DNA of 64,000 bases, taken from Sulfuritalea sp. (GTDB lineage: Bacteria > Pseudomonadota > Gammaproteobacteria > Burkholderiales > Rhodocyclaceae). The notes under the pieces are model-generated. The model was not told the origin of the DNA. It searched no databases and was given only the letters and a program-made list of their open reading frames with translations. The stretch is from assembly GCA_016710465.1 (NCBI GenBank), contig JADJVS010000016.1, forward strand, positions 434,001 through 498,000, in the 5' to 3' direction. Of this stretch, positions 9,072-17,142 are shown one piece after another (positions within the stretch are counted from its first letter, which is position 1; each line of letters starts with the position of its first letter). A program made the position numbers and the translations under genes.

Positions 9072-9911
9072 ATGCCTGACAATTCGCCAAGCAGTTCCAT
9101 ACGTGAAAGCGGACCGGCAATGAGCGTCTGGACCAAGCTTATCGGGCATCTCGGCCATTCTGTCGCCGCAAGAATCTGGCGCCTTGGTTTTGCCACCCGT
9201 TTTCTGCTGGCGACGCTGTCGCATTCCGGGACGGCATTGAGGCGTTTACCGCTGACGATCCGCGAGATCTACTTCACCGGCGTCCTGTCGCTGATCATCA
9301 TCATCGTTTCGGGCCTTTTCGTGGGCATGGTGCTGGGCTTGCAAGGTTACGACACGCTGCAACGCTACGGATCTTCCGAGGCGCTGGGCGTGCTCGTCGC
9401 GCTGTCTCTGGTGCGTGAACTCGGTCCCGTCGTGGCGGCGCTGCTGTTCGCCAGCCGCGCGGGATCCGCAATCACGGCCGAGATCGGCTTGATGAAGGCG
9501 ACCGAGCAACTCTCCGCGATGGAGATGATGGCCGTCGACCCAATCGCCCGGATCGTGGCGCCGCGCTTCTGGGCCGGCGTGATATCGATGCCGCTGCTGG
9601 CGGCACTTTTCTCGGCCTTGGGCGTTTTCGGCGGCTATCTCGTCGGCGTGCAATTGATCGGCGTCGATGAAGGGTCATTCTGGTCGCAGATGCAGGCGTC
9701 GGTGGATTTCCGCGAGGACATCATTAACGGCGTCATCAAGAGTTTCACGTTCGGCATCATCGTCAGCTGGATCGCGGTGTTCGAAGGGTATGACTCGGAC
9801 CCCACGGCCGAGGGCGTTTCGCGCGCCACGACGCGTACCGTGGTGACGTCGTCGCTGGCGATTCTTTCCGCCGACTTCATCCTCACCGCCCTCATGTTCA
9901 GGGGAGCTTAG
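9072..9911 (+). CDS. mlaE: MlaE-family ABC transporter permease
   Basis: This is the inner-membrane permease of an Mla-type phospholipid transporter. The hallmark MlaE stretch is present: LVRELGPVVAALLFASRAG followed by SAITAEIGLMKATEQLSAM and a DP pair. Several hydrophobic helices follow. I chose the ATG at 9072 because GAGGAG lies 7 bp upstream; a later in-frame ATG at 9120 has only a weak site. MlaD follows after 2 bp. The usual first gene of such operons, the MlaF ATPase, is not adjacent, so this permease must borrow an ATPase encoded elsewhere or be incomplete. Confidence 0.92.
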   Translation: MPDNSPSSSIRESGPAMSVWTKLIGHLGHSVAARIWRLGFATRFLLATLSHSGTALRRLPLTIREIYFTGVLSLIIIIVSGLFVGMVLGLQGYDTLQRYGSSEALGVLVALSLVRELGPVVAALLFASRAGSAITAEIGLMKATEQLSAMEMMAVDPIARIVAPRFWAGVISMPLLAALFSALGVFGGYLVGVQLIGVDEGSFWSQMQASVDFREDIINGVIKSFTFGIIVSWIAVFEGYDSDPTAEGVSRATTRTVVTSSLAILSADFILTALMFRGA

Positions 9912-9913
9912 CA

Positions 9914-10396
9914 ATGGATCGCGCCACGATCGATCTGTGGGTTGGAGCCATCATCGCCGTTGGGCTGGCGTCGCTTCTGGTCTTGATCCTCAGGATAGGG
10001 CTCCTCGCGGACTCCGGCGCCGATGAAACCTACCGGCTACGAGCCGAATTCGACAACATCGGCGGCTTGAAGGTGCGGGCGCCGGTTAAAAGCGCCGGGG
10101 TCGTCGTGGGGCGGGTGTCCGACGTCCAGTTTTCCTCGGAGTCCTATCGGGCGGTGGTCACGATGACCATTGGCGCCCGCTACAAATTCCCCCGTGACAC
10201 CCTCCTGACCGTCAGCACCTCGGGGTTGCTCGGCGAACAATACGTCAGCGTCGAGGTGGGCGGCGATCCCGAGATGCTTAAGGACAATGCCATGGTCGGA
10301 AAGACGCAGTCGGCCATGGTGATGGAGAAGGTCATCAGCCAGTTCATGTTCAACAAGGCGGCGGAGAATGACGTCGGCACTGGTATCAAGAAATGA
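9914..10396 (+). CDS. mlaD: MlaD-family substrate-binding protein (MCE domain)
   Basis: MlaD is an inner-membrane-anchored periplasmic lipid-binding ring protein. It has one N-terminal transmembrane helix (IDLWVGAIIAVGLASLLVLI) followed by a single MCE domain with the typical YRLRAEFDNIGGLKVRAPVK and AGVVVGRVSDVQF segments and the LTVSTSGLLGEQYVSVEVGG core. Length (160 residues) fits a single-MCE MlaD. It is translationally coupled to mlaE by a 2-bp gap. The gene after it begins 10 bp downstream. Confidence 0.93.
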   Translation: MDRATIDLWVGAIIAVGLASLLVLILRIGLLADSGADETYRLRAEFDNIGGLKVRAPVKSAGVVVGRVSDVQFSSESYRAVVTMTIGARYKFPRDTLLTVSTSGLLGEQYVSVEVGGDPEMLKDNAMVGKTQSAMVMEKVISQFMFNKAAENDVGTGIKK

Positions 10397-10406
10397 GGAG
10401 AAACAC

Positions 10407-11111
10407 GTGAAAAAGCAGATCGGAGAGCAAATCACATTGTTTGTGTGCGCCGTGTTGTTGCTGAGTGGCTGCGCAACCACCGGCAATCCTAAGGATCCCA
10501 TCGAGGGTTTCAATCGCGCCGTGTTCGGCTTCAATGATGCACTCGATCAGGTGGTGGTGAGACCTGTTGCCACGGGATACGACGCGGTCTTGCCGTCGCC
10601 GGTGAAAAACGGTGTAGCCAACTTCTTTGGCAATGTCGCTGATGTCTTCATTGCGGTGAACAACCTGCTGCAGGGCAAGGTACCCGAGGCCGCGGGCGAT
10701 GCCGGACGCTTTGTTGTGAACAGCACCGTCGGCATCCTTGGGCTGTTCGATGTCGCCACCGATTTAGGTCTGGAGAAGCACGACGAAGATTTCGGCCAGA
10801 CCTTCGGTCGTTGGGGCGTAGGCAATGGAGCCTATGTCGTCGTTCCGTTTTTCGGCCCGCGAACGGCGCGTGACGCGGTTGCACTCGTTCTCGACGTGAA
10901 GACTGACCCCGTCGCCAACGTCGGCCACATTCCCACCCGAAATACGCTATTGGCGGTACGTGTCGTTAGTGATCGCGCCAACCTCCTGCCGGCCGACAAG
11001 GTCATTGAGGAGGCTGCCCTCGACAAGTATTCGTACATCCGGGACGGCTATCTACAGCGCCGCCGCAACCTGATTCACGACGGTAACGCGCCGCGCGAGC
11101 AGGACGACTGA
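10407..11111 (+). CDS. mlaA: MlaA/VacJ outer-membrane lipoprotein
   Basis: MlaA removes mislocalised phospholipids from the outer leaflet of the outer membrane and hands them to MlaC. A lipoprotein signal with lipobox LSGC (CAVLLLSGCATTGN) is followed by the family motifs DPIEGFNRAVFGFNDALDQVVVRPVATGY, NFFGNVADV and EDFGQTFGRWGVGNGAYVVVPFFGP. I chose the GTG at 10407, since GAGGAG lies just upstream and it gives a proper signal peptide. An ATG at 10368 inside mlaD would add a hydrophilic extension. In many bacteria mlaA is unlinked to the other mla genes, so its place here between mlaD and mlaC is notable. Confidence 0.93.
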   Translation: MKKQIGEQITLFVCAVLLLSGCATTGNPKDPIEGFNRAVFGFNDALDQVVVRPVATGYDAVLPSPVKNGVANFFGNVADVFIAVNNLLQGKVPEAAGDAGRFVVNSTVGILGLFDVATDLGLEKHDEDFGQTFGRWGVGNGAYVVVPFFGPRTARDAVALVLDVKTDPVANVGHIPTRNTLLAVRVVSDRANLLPADKVIEEAALDKYSYIRDGYLQRRRNLIHDGNAPREQDD

Positions 11112-11135
11112 TCTCAAACAAAGGGAGGAAATCTC

Positions 11136-11753
11136 ATGAAATGGTTGTTTGCCATGGTGGCCGGACTTGTCCTCGCTGCTGGCGTATCTGCCCAGGAAAT
11201 GTCACCTGACGCCCTAATCAAAAGCGTGACCAGCGATGTCCTCGACATCGTGCGCAAGGACAAGGATATCCAGTCGGGCAACACCAAGAAGGCGATCGAA
11301 CTGGTCGAGGCGAAGGTGCTCCCATATTTCAACTTCACGCACATGACGAAGCTGGCGCTGGCTCGCGACTGGCGCAACACCACGCCAGCACAGCAGAAGA
11401 TACTGACCGACGAGTTCCATGCGTTGCTAGTGCGGACGTACTCGAAGGCGTTGACCGAGTACAAGAACCAGACCATCGACTATAAGCCGTTCAAGATGCA
11501 GCCGGGCGATACCGATGTCAAGGTGCGCACCGAGATCAAGCAGCCCGGCGGCAAGCCCATCCAGCTCGACTACTACCTCGAAAAGCAGGAGAGAGACTGG
11601 AAAGTCTATGACATCGAAGTCGGCGGCATCAGCCTCATTCTCAATTACCGAGAGTCCTTCGCCAACGAAGTGCGCCAGAGCGGCATCGACGGTCTGATCC
11701 AGTCGCTCCAGGCCAAGAACAAATCCGGCGAGGCGGCGTCTGTCAAGAAGTGA
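11136..11753 (+). CDS. mlaC: MlaC/Ttg2D periplasmic phospholipid-binding protein
   Basis: MlaC ferries phospholipids across the periplasm between MlaA and the MlaED complex. A cleavable signal peptide (MKWLFAMVAGLVLAAGVSAQ) precedes the MlaC fold, with family stretches VLPYFNFTHMTKLALARDWR, LLVRTYSKALTEYKNQTI and YDIEVGGISLILNYRESF. GGGAGGAAA lies upstream of the ATG. The gene ends 9 bp from the convergent DUF4400 gene, with no visible terminator between them. Confidence 0.94.
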   Translation: MKWLFAMVAGLVLAAGVSAQEMSPDALIKSVTSDVLDIVRKDKDIQSGNTKKAIELVEAKVLPYFNFTHMTKLALARDWRNTTPAQQKILTDEFHALLVRTYSKALTEYKNQTIDYKPFKMQPGDTDVKVRTEIKQPGGKPIQLDYYLEKQERDWKVYDIEVGGISLILNYRESFANEVRQSGIDGLIQSLQAKNKSGEAASVKK

Positions 11754-11762
11754 TGTGCAATC

Positions 11763-12380
11763 CTAGAGCCGCTTCTGCAAATTGCTGACCCACAGCCAAA
11801 GCGAATAGGAGATCGAGACAATGAGCATGGGGGCCAGCAGCGATGGCATCGGCACCGGAACCACGATCCATCCGGCCAGTCCCGCCAGCACCATCCACAT
11901 CACCCGAACTCCCAGCTTGTGCCGAATCGGGCTTTGGGCAACGAAGGAATACTTCCGGATTTCCCGAACAAAATGTCCATCCAGATAGGCCGCCAACATG
12001 AGGGGAATCCCCGGCAGAAGCCACCCCGTCAGCACCTGTAGCCGGTAGGCGATCAATCCGATCCATAGCCAGGTTGCCATGATCCGGTCCTGAGTCCAGC
12101 GGCTGAACCCTACATTTCCCAGCGGTCCCTGCCCAATCGCTTCCGCATCGCGGATGTATCCCCGGAAATCTCCGGCCAGCGACTTCTGTAGATCATCGAA
12201 GGTCCGGCCATAGACGGCGCTCTCGCCCTTGCCAGCCATGGCATAGACCTCAGCGCGTTCCGCGATCCAGGCACTTCGGATGACGCCCGGCGGAATGAAC
12301 ACCCATATCGCCACGATCAGGATGAAGGCCGAGATGGCGATGATGGTACTCCAGCCGGTATCGGCTTTCTTGTTGGCCAT
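11763..12380 (-). CDS. Integrating-conjugative-element membrane protein, DUF4400
   Basis: This 205-residue inner-membrane protein has an N-terminal helix (TIIAISAFILIVAIWVFI), a periplasmic stretch, and hydrophobic segments near residues 105-130 and 160-195. It matches the DUF4400 family, whose genes in SXT/TOL-type elements sit directly after traD. Here its ATG overlaps the traD stop (ATGA), matching that order. The exact role in transfer is unknown. The gene ends 9 bp from the convergent mlaC, which makes this the outer edge of the backbone in the window. Confidence 0.85.
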   Translation of the reverse strand: MANKKADTGWSTIIAISAFILIVAIWVFIPPGVIRSAWIAERAEVYAMAGKGESAVYGRTFDDLQKSLAGDFRGYIRDAEAIGQGPLGNVGFSRWTQDRIMATWLWIGLIAYRLQVLTGWLLPGIPLMLAAYLDGHFVREIRKYSFVAQSPIRHKLGVRVMWMVLAGLAGWIVVPVPMPSLLAPMLIVSISYSLWLWVSNLQKRL

Positions 12381-14200
12381 CAGCCCTCGGCCAGCAGGAT
12401 GGGAACGCGCCCCTTGAGCGTTCGACCGCCCGACAAGCGCGCAATGAAGTGAAGCGGCGGCAGTTCGCCCAGCATCGCCGCCGGAAACAGTTCCGCCTCT
12501 TCTTCTAGAATCTGCTCCTGGTAGGAGGCGGTGTATCCGTCATGGATATGGGTATCGACGTTGTGCCCGTAACGCAGCATCATCGAGCGCACCTTGATCG
12601 GCGGCATGCCTTCGGCGATGTATTTCTGTGTCTCGGAATCTAGAACGCGCAGGGCAATCTTGTTGTTGGTGTTGGCCAATACCTGGCGAGCCTTGTTCTC
12701 ATCGCCGAGGCGGCTGGCGAAATCGGCGAAGGTCTGCGTCGCAATGGTTACCCGGAATTCCGCTCCACCACCCTTGTTCATGAGCTGGATGGCCGGTTGG
12801 TTGAGCACTTCGGCCGCCTCGTCGATGAACAGATTCACCGGCGTCAGTGAATCGATGCCGTAGTTGTAGCGGTCGCCGGCAACGGCGGCGAGATCGGCCA
12901 GCATGATGGAGCCGATGGCGCTGCCGACCGTCGAATCCGCTAGGGAATCGAGGCCGATATAGACGACCTTGTTGCCCCGGATGATCTTCGACATGTCCGT
13001 CACCAAACGTTGGTGACCCGGTTCGAAATCCGGGGACAGCAGCTCCTGTAGCGGATCGCTGGTCAGCATCGAGAGAATCGGGATCAGCGAGGCCACCATC
13101 TTCTGGAAGTGGTCCCGATTGTGTTCGTAGGTCGAGATCAGGCCGTCCAGGTCAACCGACTGGGCTTCGTGGATGGCAACCTCTTGGTAGAAGGCCACAT
13201 AGGCCTGGAGCAAGCGGTCCTTGTTCTTCCGAATGTAGGACGAGGCACGTGTCTCCCAGTCGCGAACATGCGCGACAAAGTGGACTTTCAGAGCTCGTTG
13301 CAGAAGACTTTCCGGCCCACCTTCCACGTAGCGCCGAAGCTGGACCAGATTGGGACGATGGCCAGTGGCTATCATGCCGTTAGTGATGTCGTTCAACACC
13401 TTCCAGCCGAATGCAGTGAAGGGATCGGCACCGGTTTCCGAAGGAATCAGTGCGGCGACGCGGCTGGCCAGCTCAGTCTTGCGGTTCCAGTTGCGCAACG
13501 GGTCAATGCACGCCGATCGGTCCGGGTGTGCCGGATGGAAATAGACGAAGCGATCACCCTCACCGCTGGCATCACAGGCAGCACGCGCATTCTGGGCGAG
13601 ACCATGATCACCTTTGGGATCAATGATGATCACGGTTTCACCGCGAAAGATTGCCTGGGCGATCAAAATGTCGAACAGGCGAGTCTTGCCGACCCGAGTG
13701 CTACCAACGATCAGGCTATGGCCCACCAGGTTTTCCAACTCGGAATAAATATCCTTCTCGGGGGCAAGACCATGAACCCAGTAGGAACCTTCTGAGTGCT
13801 GAGCAGCCGTTCCAAGTGTGCGAACCACACCCATCGACATCAAGGTGTGCAGTTTGGTCGCTTCGATATCGGTCCAAGGAAAACCACGCCCCAACCAATA
13901 CGACTTCGATGCGATGGCCTGTCGAGATTTGCACCGCAAGGCTTCCAAATCGATAAATTCCTTACCGAAGAATTTGAGACGTCGATCTTCGACATTCCGG
14001 CGATAGGCCTGAAAACTGCGCACCGCTGCACCGGCTACACAGCCGATACCAAGCACGACACCAAAACCCCGGAAGATCGGCGCCACAGTGGTCAAGAGAA
14101 AAATCGAAACTGCGCCAACAGTCCAGACTACCGCCATGCGCGCTTCGAAGTTCGGACGCCATGGGACTTCAAACTGGTAGGGTGAGGATGCATTGGCCAT
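12380..14200 (-). CDS. traD: Conjugative coupling protein TraD, SXT/TOL subfamily
   Basis: The type IV coupling protein is an ATPase that brings the relaxase-DNA complex to the secretion channel. Two N-terminal membrane segments (MAVVWTVGAVSIFLLTTVA and the adjacent FGVVLGIGCVAGAAV) precede a P-loop (IVGSTRVGKTRLF), a Walker B-type stretch (ETVIIIDPKGDHGL) and a second acidic motif (VNLFIDEAAEVLNQP). I chose the ATG at 14200: it lies just downstream of the preceding stop, while the ATG at 14278 would overlap the upstream gene by 59 bp. No relaxase gene is in the window. The operon is membrane protein, traD, DUF4400. Confidence 0.9.
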   Translation of the reverse strand: MANASSPYQFEVPWRPNFEARMAVVWTVGAVSIFLLTTVAPIFRGFGVVLGIGCVAGAAVRSFQAYRRNVEDRRLKFFGKEFIDLEALRCKSRQAIASKSYWLGRGFPWTDIEATKLHTLMSMGVVRTLGTAAQHSEGSYWVHGLAPEKDIYSELENLVGHSLIVGSTRVGKTRLFDILIAQAIFRGETVIIIDPKGDHGLAQNARAACDASGEGDRFVYFHPAHPDRSACIDPLRNWNRKTELASRVAALIPSETGADPFTAFGWKVLNDITNGMIATGHRPNLVQLRRYVEGGPESLLQRALKVHFVAHVRDWETRASSYIRKNKDRLLQAYVAFYQEVAIHEAQSVDLDGLISTYEHNRDHFQKMVASLIPILSMLTSDPLQELLSPDFEPGHQRLVTDMSKIIRGNKVVYIGLDSLADSTVGSAIGSIMLADLAAVAGDRYNYGIDSLTPVNLFIDEAAEVLNQPAIQLMNKGGGAEFRVTIATQTFADFASRLGDENKARQVLANTNNKIALRVLDSETQKYIAEGMPPIKVRSMMLRYGHNVDTHIHDGYTASYQEQILEEEAELFPAAMLGELPPLHFIARLSGGRTLKGRVPILLAEG

Positions 14201-14219
14201 TGTTTTGGACCCTTCCCGT

Positions 14220-14639
14220 TCAGCGCCATGCTCCCGCGCCGTCTTGGGACGCTTGGGAAAGTAGGTGCATGACCGCAATTCCCGACCAAATTGCTACCGG
14301 CCATTCTGCCGCCGGCATCCAGGTCGACAGGATCAATCCCATCTGGACCATGATCGAAAGGAGACCCAGTGCGAACGCCAAACGCCGGTTGATTGTGCCG
14401 GCTTGCCGCGACGACCAAAGGAGAATCACAAGCCAGGAAACGGTAACAACGACAGCGGTCAAGAGCTCATGTCCGCGCGCAAACTGTTCTGCCATCCCGC
14501 CAAGGAATACCAGGATCAACACAATGCCGAGAAAACTCCTGGAATCCGGCATCGACTTCCAGTCGCCGCGCAGTCGCAGAAGATTCCACCCATGCCAACA
14601 CAGTGTTGCCATCAACCCCGGTTTCGTCAGACTCATCAT
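14220..14639 (-). CDS. Hypothetical membrane protein upstream of traD
   Basis: This 139-residue protein has three or four predicted helices (SFLGIVLILVFLGGMAEQ, LLTAVVVTVSWLVILLW, LAFALGLLSIMVQMGLIL, WPVAIWSGIAVMHLL). I do not recognise a family. It starts at ATGATG with AAGGGG upstream and ends 19 bp before the traD start, so it heads the traD operon. Position suggests a transfer accessory protein. A 27-bp quasi-palindrome lies about 220 bp upstream of its start. Confidence 0.7.
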   Translation of the reverse strand: MMSLTKPGLMATLCWHGWNLLRLRGDWKSMPDSRSFLGIVLILVFLGGMAEQFARGHELLTAVVVTVSWLVILLWSSRQAGTINRRLAFALGLLSIMVQMGLILSTWMPAAEWPVAIWSGIAVMHLLSQASQDGAGAWR

Positions 14640-14859
14640 GATCCCCTTGCTTAGAATTCGTTAAGCCCCGTATCGTGGGGCAAGCGATGTGATCAGACCC
14701 GATGGAGGCACCGTATAGCGTGCGGTCAAGTCCTCGCATTGCCGGTGTTGATTGCGAGGCACCGCCGGCCGACCTCGGGCGGATATCCCCGATGTCTGTC
14801 GAGGTGGAAACCTACCGCCTGAAATTCATCTTACGGATTTCCAAAAATATGCAACATCC

Positions 14860-14886
14860 GAAATCGATCCAAATCGGTCACATTTC
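14860..14886. promoter_or_regulatory. 27-bp quasi-palindromic operator candidate, copy 1
   Basis: The arms are GAAAT and ATTTC. Read on the - strand, this copy differs from the copy at 49138-49164 at only two of 27 positions. It lies between the origin and the traD operon. It may be the target of the element's repressor or FlhDC-like activator; that is inference from recurrence and placement. Confidence 0.6.
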
Positions 14887-14889
14887 GAA

Positions 14890-15200
14890 TACAGGTTATC
14901 CACAGGTCGCCTGCCGATGGAGAAGTTATCCACGTGAAATCTGTCTCACCGCAGAATTCAGCTGGATCGTCGACAGACTGGGAGATCTCCGGCGCCACGA
15001 AATTTTGCCCACGTGAAATCTGTCCCGCGACCATGTGACAACTGTCCCCGAATTACGTGACAACTGTCCCGGCCATCGGCGGGGATCCCTTATGGGACAA
15101 GGCATACAGCCTGCTTCAAGTAGTTGCTTGTAGGTTTACAAGTAGATTGCAAGTAGAGCCCCCCTTTTTCTGTGGAAAAAATCATAAAAGACCGACACGG
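14890..15200. other. Candidate vegetative replication origin (oriV)
   Basis: This gene-free stretch between the traD operon and repA contains two DnaA boxes (TTATCCACA at 14896-14904, TTATCCACG at 14926-14934). It also has iteron-like repeats of consensus CGTGAMAWCTGTC at 14931, 15010, 15032 and 15054, the last three at an exact 22-bp period. CAAGTAG repeats sit at 15117, 15139 and 15150 (22- and 11-bp steps), with an inverted CTTGTAG at 15127. An AT-rich tract follows at about 15166-15190. This is the classic layout of an iteron origin next to its initiator gene. Function is inferred. Confidence 0.75.
15010..15070. repeat. Three iterons at 22-bp period
   Basis: CACGTGAAATCTGTC at 15010 is followed by variants containing GTGACAACTGTCC at 15035 and 15057. 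The GTGA tetramers start at 15013, 15035 and 15057, two helical turns apart. A fourth copy lies at 14931, overlapping a DnaA box. They are likely binding sites for the RepA encoded next door. Confidence 0.75.
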
Positions 15201-15246
15201 GAAAAAGCCCCCCGATTCTCAGCAGGACTACACCGAAAACCCGTCG

Positions 15247-16134
15247 TCAGAGTCTGGATAGTTTGGCGGAACCGGTATGCCGGGTATGCAATCGGCTTGC
15301 ACCCACAAACAGGCCAGCGTCCTGCGGCGTGGCATTGGCTTCTGGGTAGAACAACTGAGCTTCTTTCAAGCGAAGAAGAAACCGCTTCTTGAAATCGATC
15401 AGGCCTCGCGGACTATCGCCGTAGTCCGCACCGAATTGAAGCTTCAAGGCTGCCCACGGAATCATCACGCCAGGTCGGTTTTTCACGCGCAACAGAAATA
15501 TTCGATAGACCAGCCAGGAATAGATATCCATTGCCAACGGCGATTTCGACAGCGCCCGCAGCACGCGCATGTCGATCGGTACGGGAGAGTCGGTAATGTT
15601 CTTGAAGAAGGTATTGGACAGTCTGAGGCTGCTTTCCCAGAGCATCCGATCATCCGGTCGGTGAGGATCCCACAGCACAAATGCCTCGTCGGCAATAGGC
15701 ATGTTCTTCAGTCCGTACCGTCCTTCGATTTGGTACGTGATGGACAGCATCGACGAAAACAGTTTCAGCGATTGTGTCCGTAGGCGCAGACAGTCCCTGC
15801 CGTCCGTGCGCATTCCGAGTTTTCTGAGGAATTCGTTCTGACTCCGGCCAAGCCCAAGTGTGGGCGACTTGGTTCGCACTGCTTCGGTACATATCCATGC
15901 AAGCAATAGCCGCGGGACGGTGCCGAAAGGCAATCCGAATTTCGGATTGGCGATGATCGAGAGCGACACGGCCCCGCTGGAGCGTTCGAAGTACGGAACG
16001 CCAGGATCGCTATGCGGCAAGGTTGTCTGCACCAACGCCTGCCCCAGGAATCCGATGGACTCGGCATCGTTCTCGCCAGCGGCAATATCGGAGGCAAGTC
16101 CGATCAATTTATGGACTCGTTCCGAGCCTGTCAT
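15247..16134 (-). CDS. Plasmid replication initiator, RepA_C-like
   Basis: This 295-residue protein resembles the RepA initiators of gammaproteobacterial and betaproteobacterial plasmids. The segments GTVPRLLLAWICTEAVRTKS, LRLRTQSLKLFSSMLSI and LAMDIYSWLVYRIFLLRV are typical of that family's winged-helix region. It should bind the iterons that lie just beyond its 3' end. The ATG at 16134 has no clear Shine-Dalgarno sequence and the frame stays open upstream, so the start is uncertain. A quasi-palindromic operator candidate lies 126 bp upstream. With ParM-like and ParB-like genes nearby, it argues for a plasmid or a replicating integrative element. Confidence 0.82.
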   Translation of the reverse strand: MTGSERVHKLIGLASDIAAGENDAESIGFLGQALVQTTLPHSDPGVPYFERSSGAVSLSIIANPKFGLPFGTVPRLLLAWICTEAVRTKSPTLGLGRSQNEFLRKLGMRTDGRDCLRLRTQSLKLFSSMLSITYQIEGRYGLKNMPIADEAFVLWDPHRPDDRMLWESSLRLSNTFFKNITDSPVPIDMRVLRALSKSPLAMDIYSWLVYRIFLLRVKNRPGVMIPWAALKLQFGADYGDSPRGLIDFKKRFLLRLKEAQLFYPEANATPQDAGLFVGASRLHTRHTGSAKLSRL

Positions 16135-16259
16135 GGCAAAGCTACGGCTCGCAACGGTTGGCGAATCCTCATGCAGCAGAAATCGAAAGCGACCGTGGGA
16201 AGAATTGCATCGAAAATCATTCCCACGCTTTTAGCAGGACGAAAAACTCACGGGCGACC

Positions 16260-16286
16260 GAAATGCGCCCTTCCTGGCCGCAATTT
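16260..16286. promoter_or_regulatory. 27-bp quasi-palindromic operator candidate, copy 2 (divergent)
   Basis: This is the weakest copy. It shares GAAATG, the CCTT and TGG core and the CGCA-TTT right side with the copy at 17377, with about a quarter of positions differing. It lies upstream of repA, in the 196-bp gap after the 96-residue gene. Confidence 0.4.
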
Positions 16287-16330
16287 GAAATAGGGTTGGA
16301 ATCCGGCCAGCACCGGAGTCCAAGGAAATC

Positions 16331-16621
16331 TCAATCGACTATTTCCACCTGAACCCACTTCATGACGTCCCCCTGTGCTGTCTGTACTTGATTTGCTACC
16401 AGCAGGATTGGTCCGTTGGGTACCAACGCGGTGGCGAGCGGATGCTTGAGACCATCTGCCCAGCCGCCATGAAGGCCCATGCGTTGTTCCTGTTCCGCTC
16501 TCTCGATCAGATCGCAAACATCGCTCAGCGACAGCTCTTTCAGCGTGATGCCAACAGTCAACGATGCCAGCATGCGCAAGTCGAACGTGTCGGTCACGAG
16601 ATACCGCGGCGGCATGTTCAT
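16331..16621 (-). CDS. Hypothetical 96-residue protein coupled to the mobI-like gene
   Basis: The protein reads MNMPPRYLVTDTFDLRMLAS and continues with a helix around ELSLSDVCDLIERAEQEQRM. I do not recognise a family. Its ATG overlaps the stop of the MobI-like gene (ATGA), so the two are translated as a unit. Codon use matches its neighbours, and the overlapping longer frame on the same strand is a shadow. A role in transfer or its control is plausible from position only. Confidence 0.65.
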   Translation of the reverse strand: MNMPPRYLVTDTFDLRMLASLTVGITLKELSLSDVCDLIERAEQEQRMGLHGGWADGLKHPLATALVPNGPILLVANQVQTAQGDVMKWVQVEIVD

Positions 16622-17109
16622 GCTGCGTCCTCCTCTGGCAGCGACTCTCCGGCACAGTCGGCCAAATAGCGCTCCATTCGCCCAAGGATCACCAGCATCG
16701 AAGAACAGTAATGAGCCTGACGGCGGAGGGATGCCGCCTCGGTCTCCGCCTCCACAACCCGCTCACGACTCCACTCAGGTGCGAACTTGAACAGGTCGCC
16801 CATGTCATAGCTATACACAAGATCGGTGCCGCGCTTGTTCTTGTTGCGCTTGCGAATGTAATGATGCTCTGTGGTCCGATTGCCCTTGGCGTCGCGCTTC
16901 CATACCCGTTGATACCATTCCAGCATGAGCGTATTCTTCTCATGCCGAACGCGATATTTCAGGGTATTTTGGTCGTCCCAGCCCTTACGGAGGGAATTCC
17001 CCTCGACAGTAAAGAGCTCAAATCTGACCGCCGTGTTGGAGGCCTGATCGAACAGATCACCAATGTAGTTTTTGAGTATCGTTCGAACCTGCCCGAGTCG
17101 TTCATCCAT
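16618..17109 (-). CDS. MobI-like transfer initiation protein
   Basis: This roughly 163-residue basic protein has a central LKYRVRHEKNTLMLEWYQRV strand-rich block, HHYIRKRNKNKRGTDLVYSY, and a C-terminal helix with EAETEAASLRRQAHY. I recall this layout from the MobI proteins of SXT and IncA/C elements, which act next to oriT, but the match is by eye. I chose the ATG at 17109 because GGAGAG lies 5 bp upstream; an ATG at 17142 is also possible. The frame stays open to 17532, but that extension overlaps the repeat-rich region and is not protein-like. Confidence 0.55.
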   Translation of the reverse strand: MDERLGQVRTILKNYIGDLFDQASNTAVRFELFTVEGNSLRKGWDDQNTLKYRVRHEKNTLMLEWYQRVWKRDAKGNRTTEHHYIRKRNKNKRGTDLVYSYDMGDLFKFAPEWSRERVVEAETEAASLRRQAHYCSSMLVILGRMERYLADCAGESLPEEDAA

Positions 17110-17142
17110 ACCATCTCTCCAAGCTTTAAGCTCCGGTTGCAT

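Noticed and set aside
16248..16685. A 145-codon - strand frame overlapping the 96-residue gene.
   Set aside because: It is out of frame with both coupled genes and its sequence is Trp/Arg-rich shadow.
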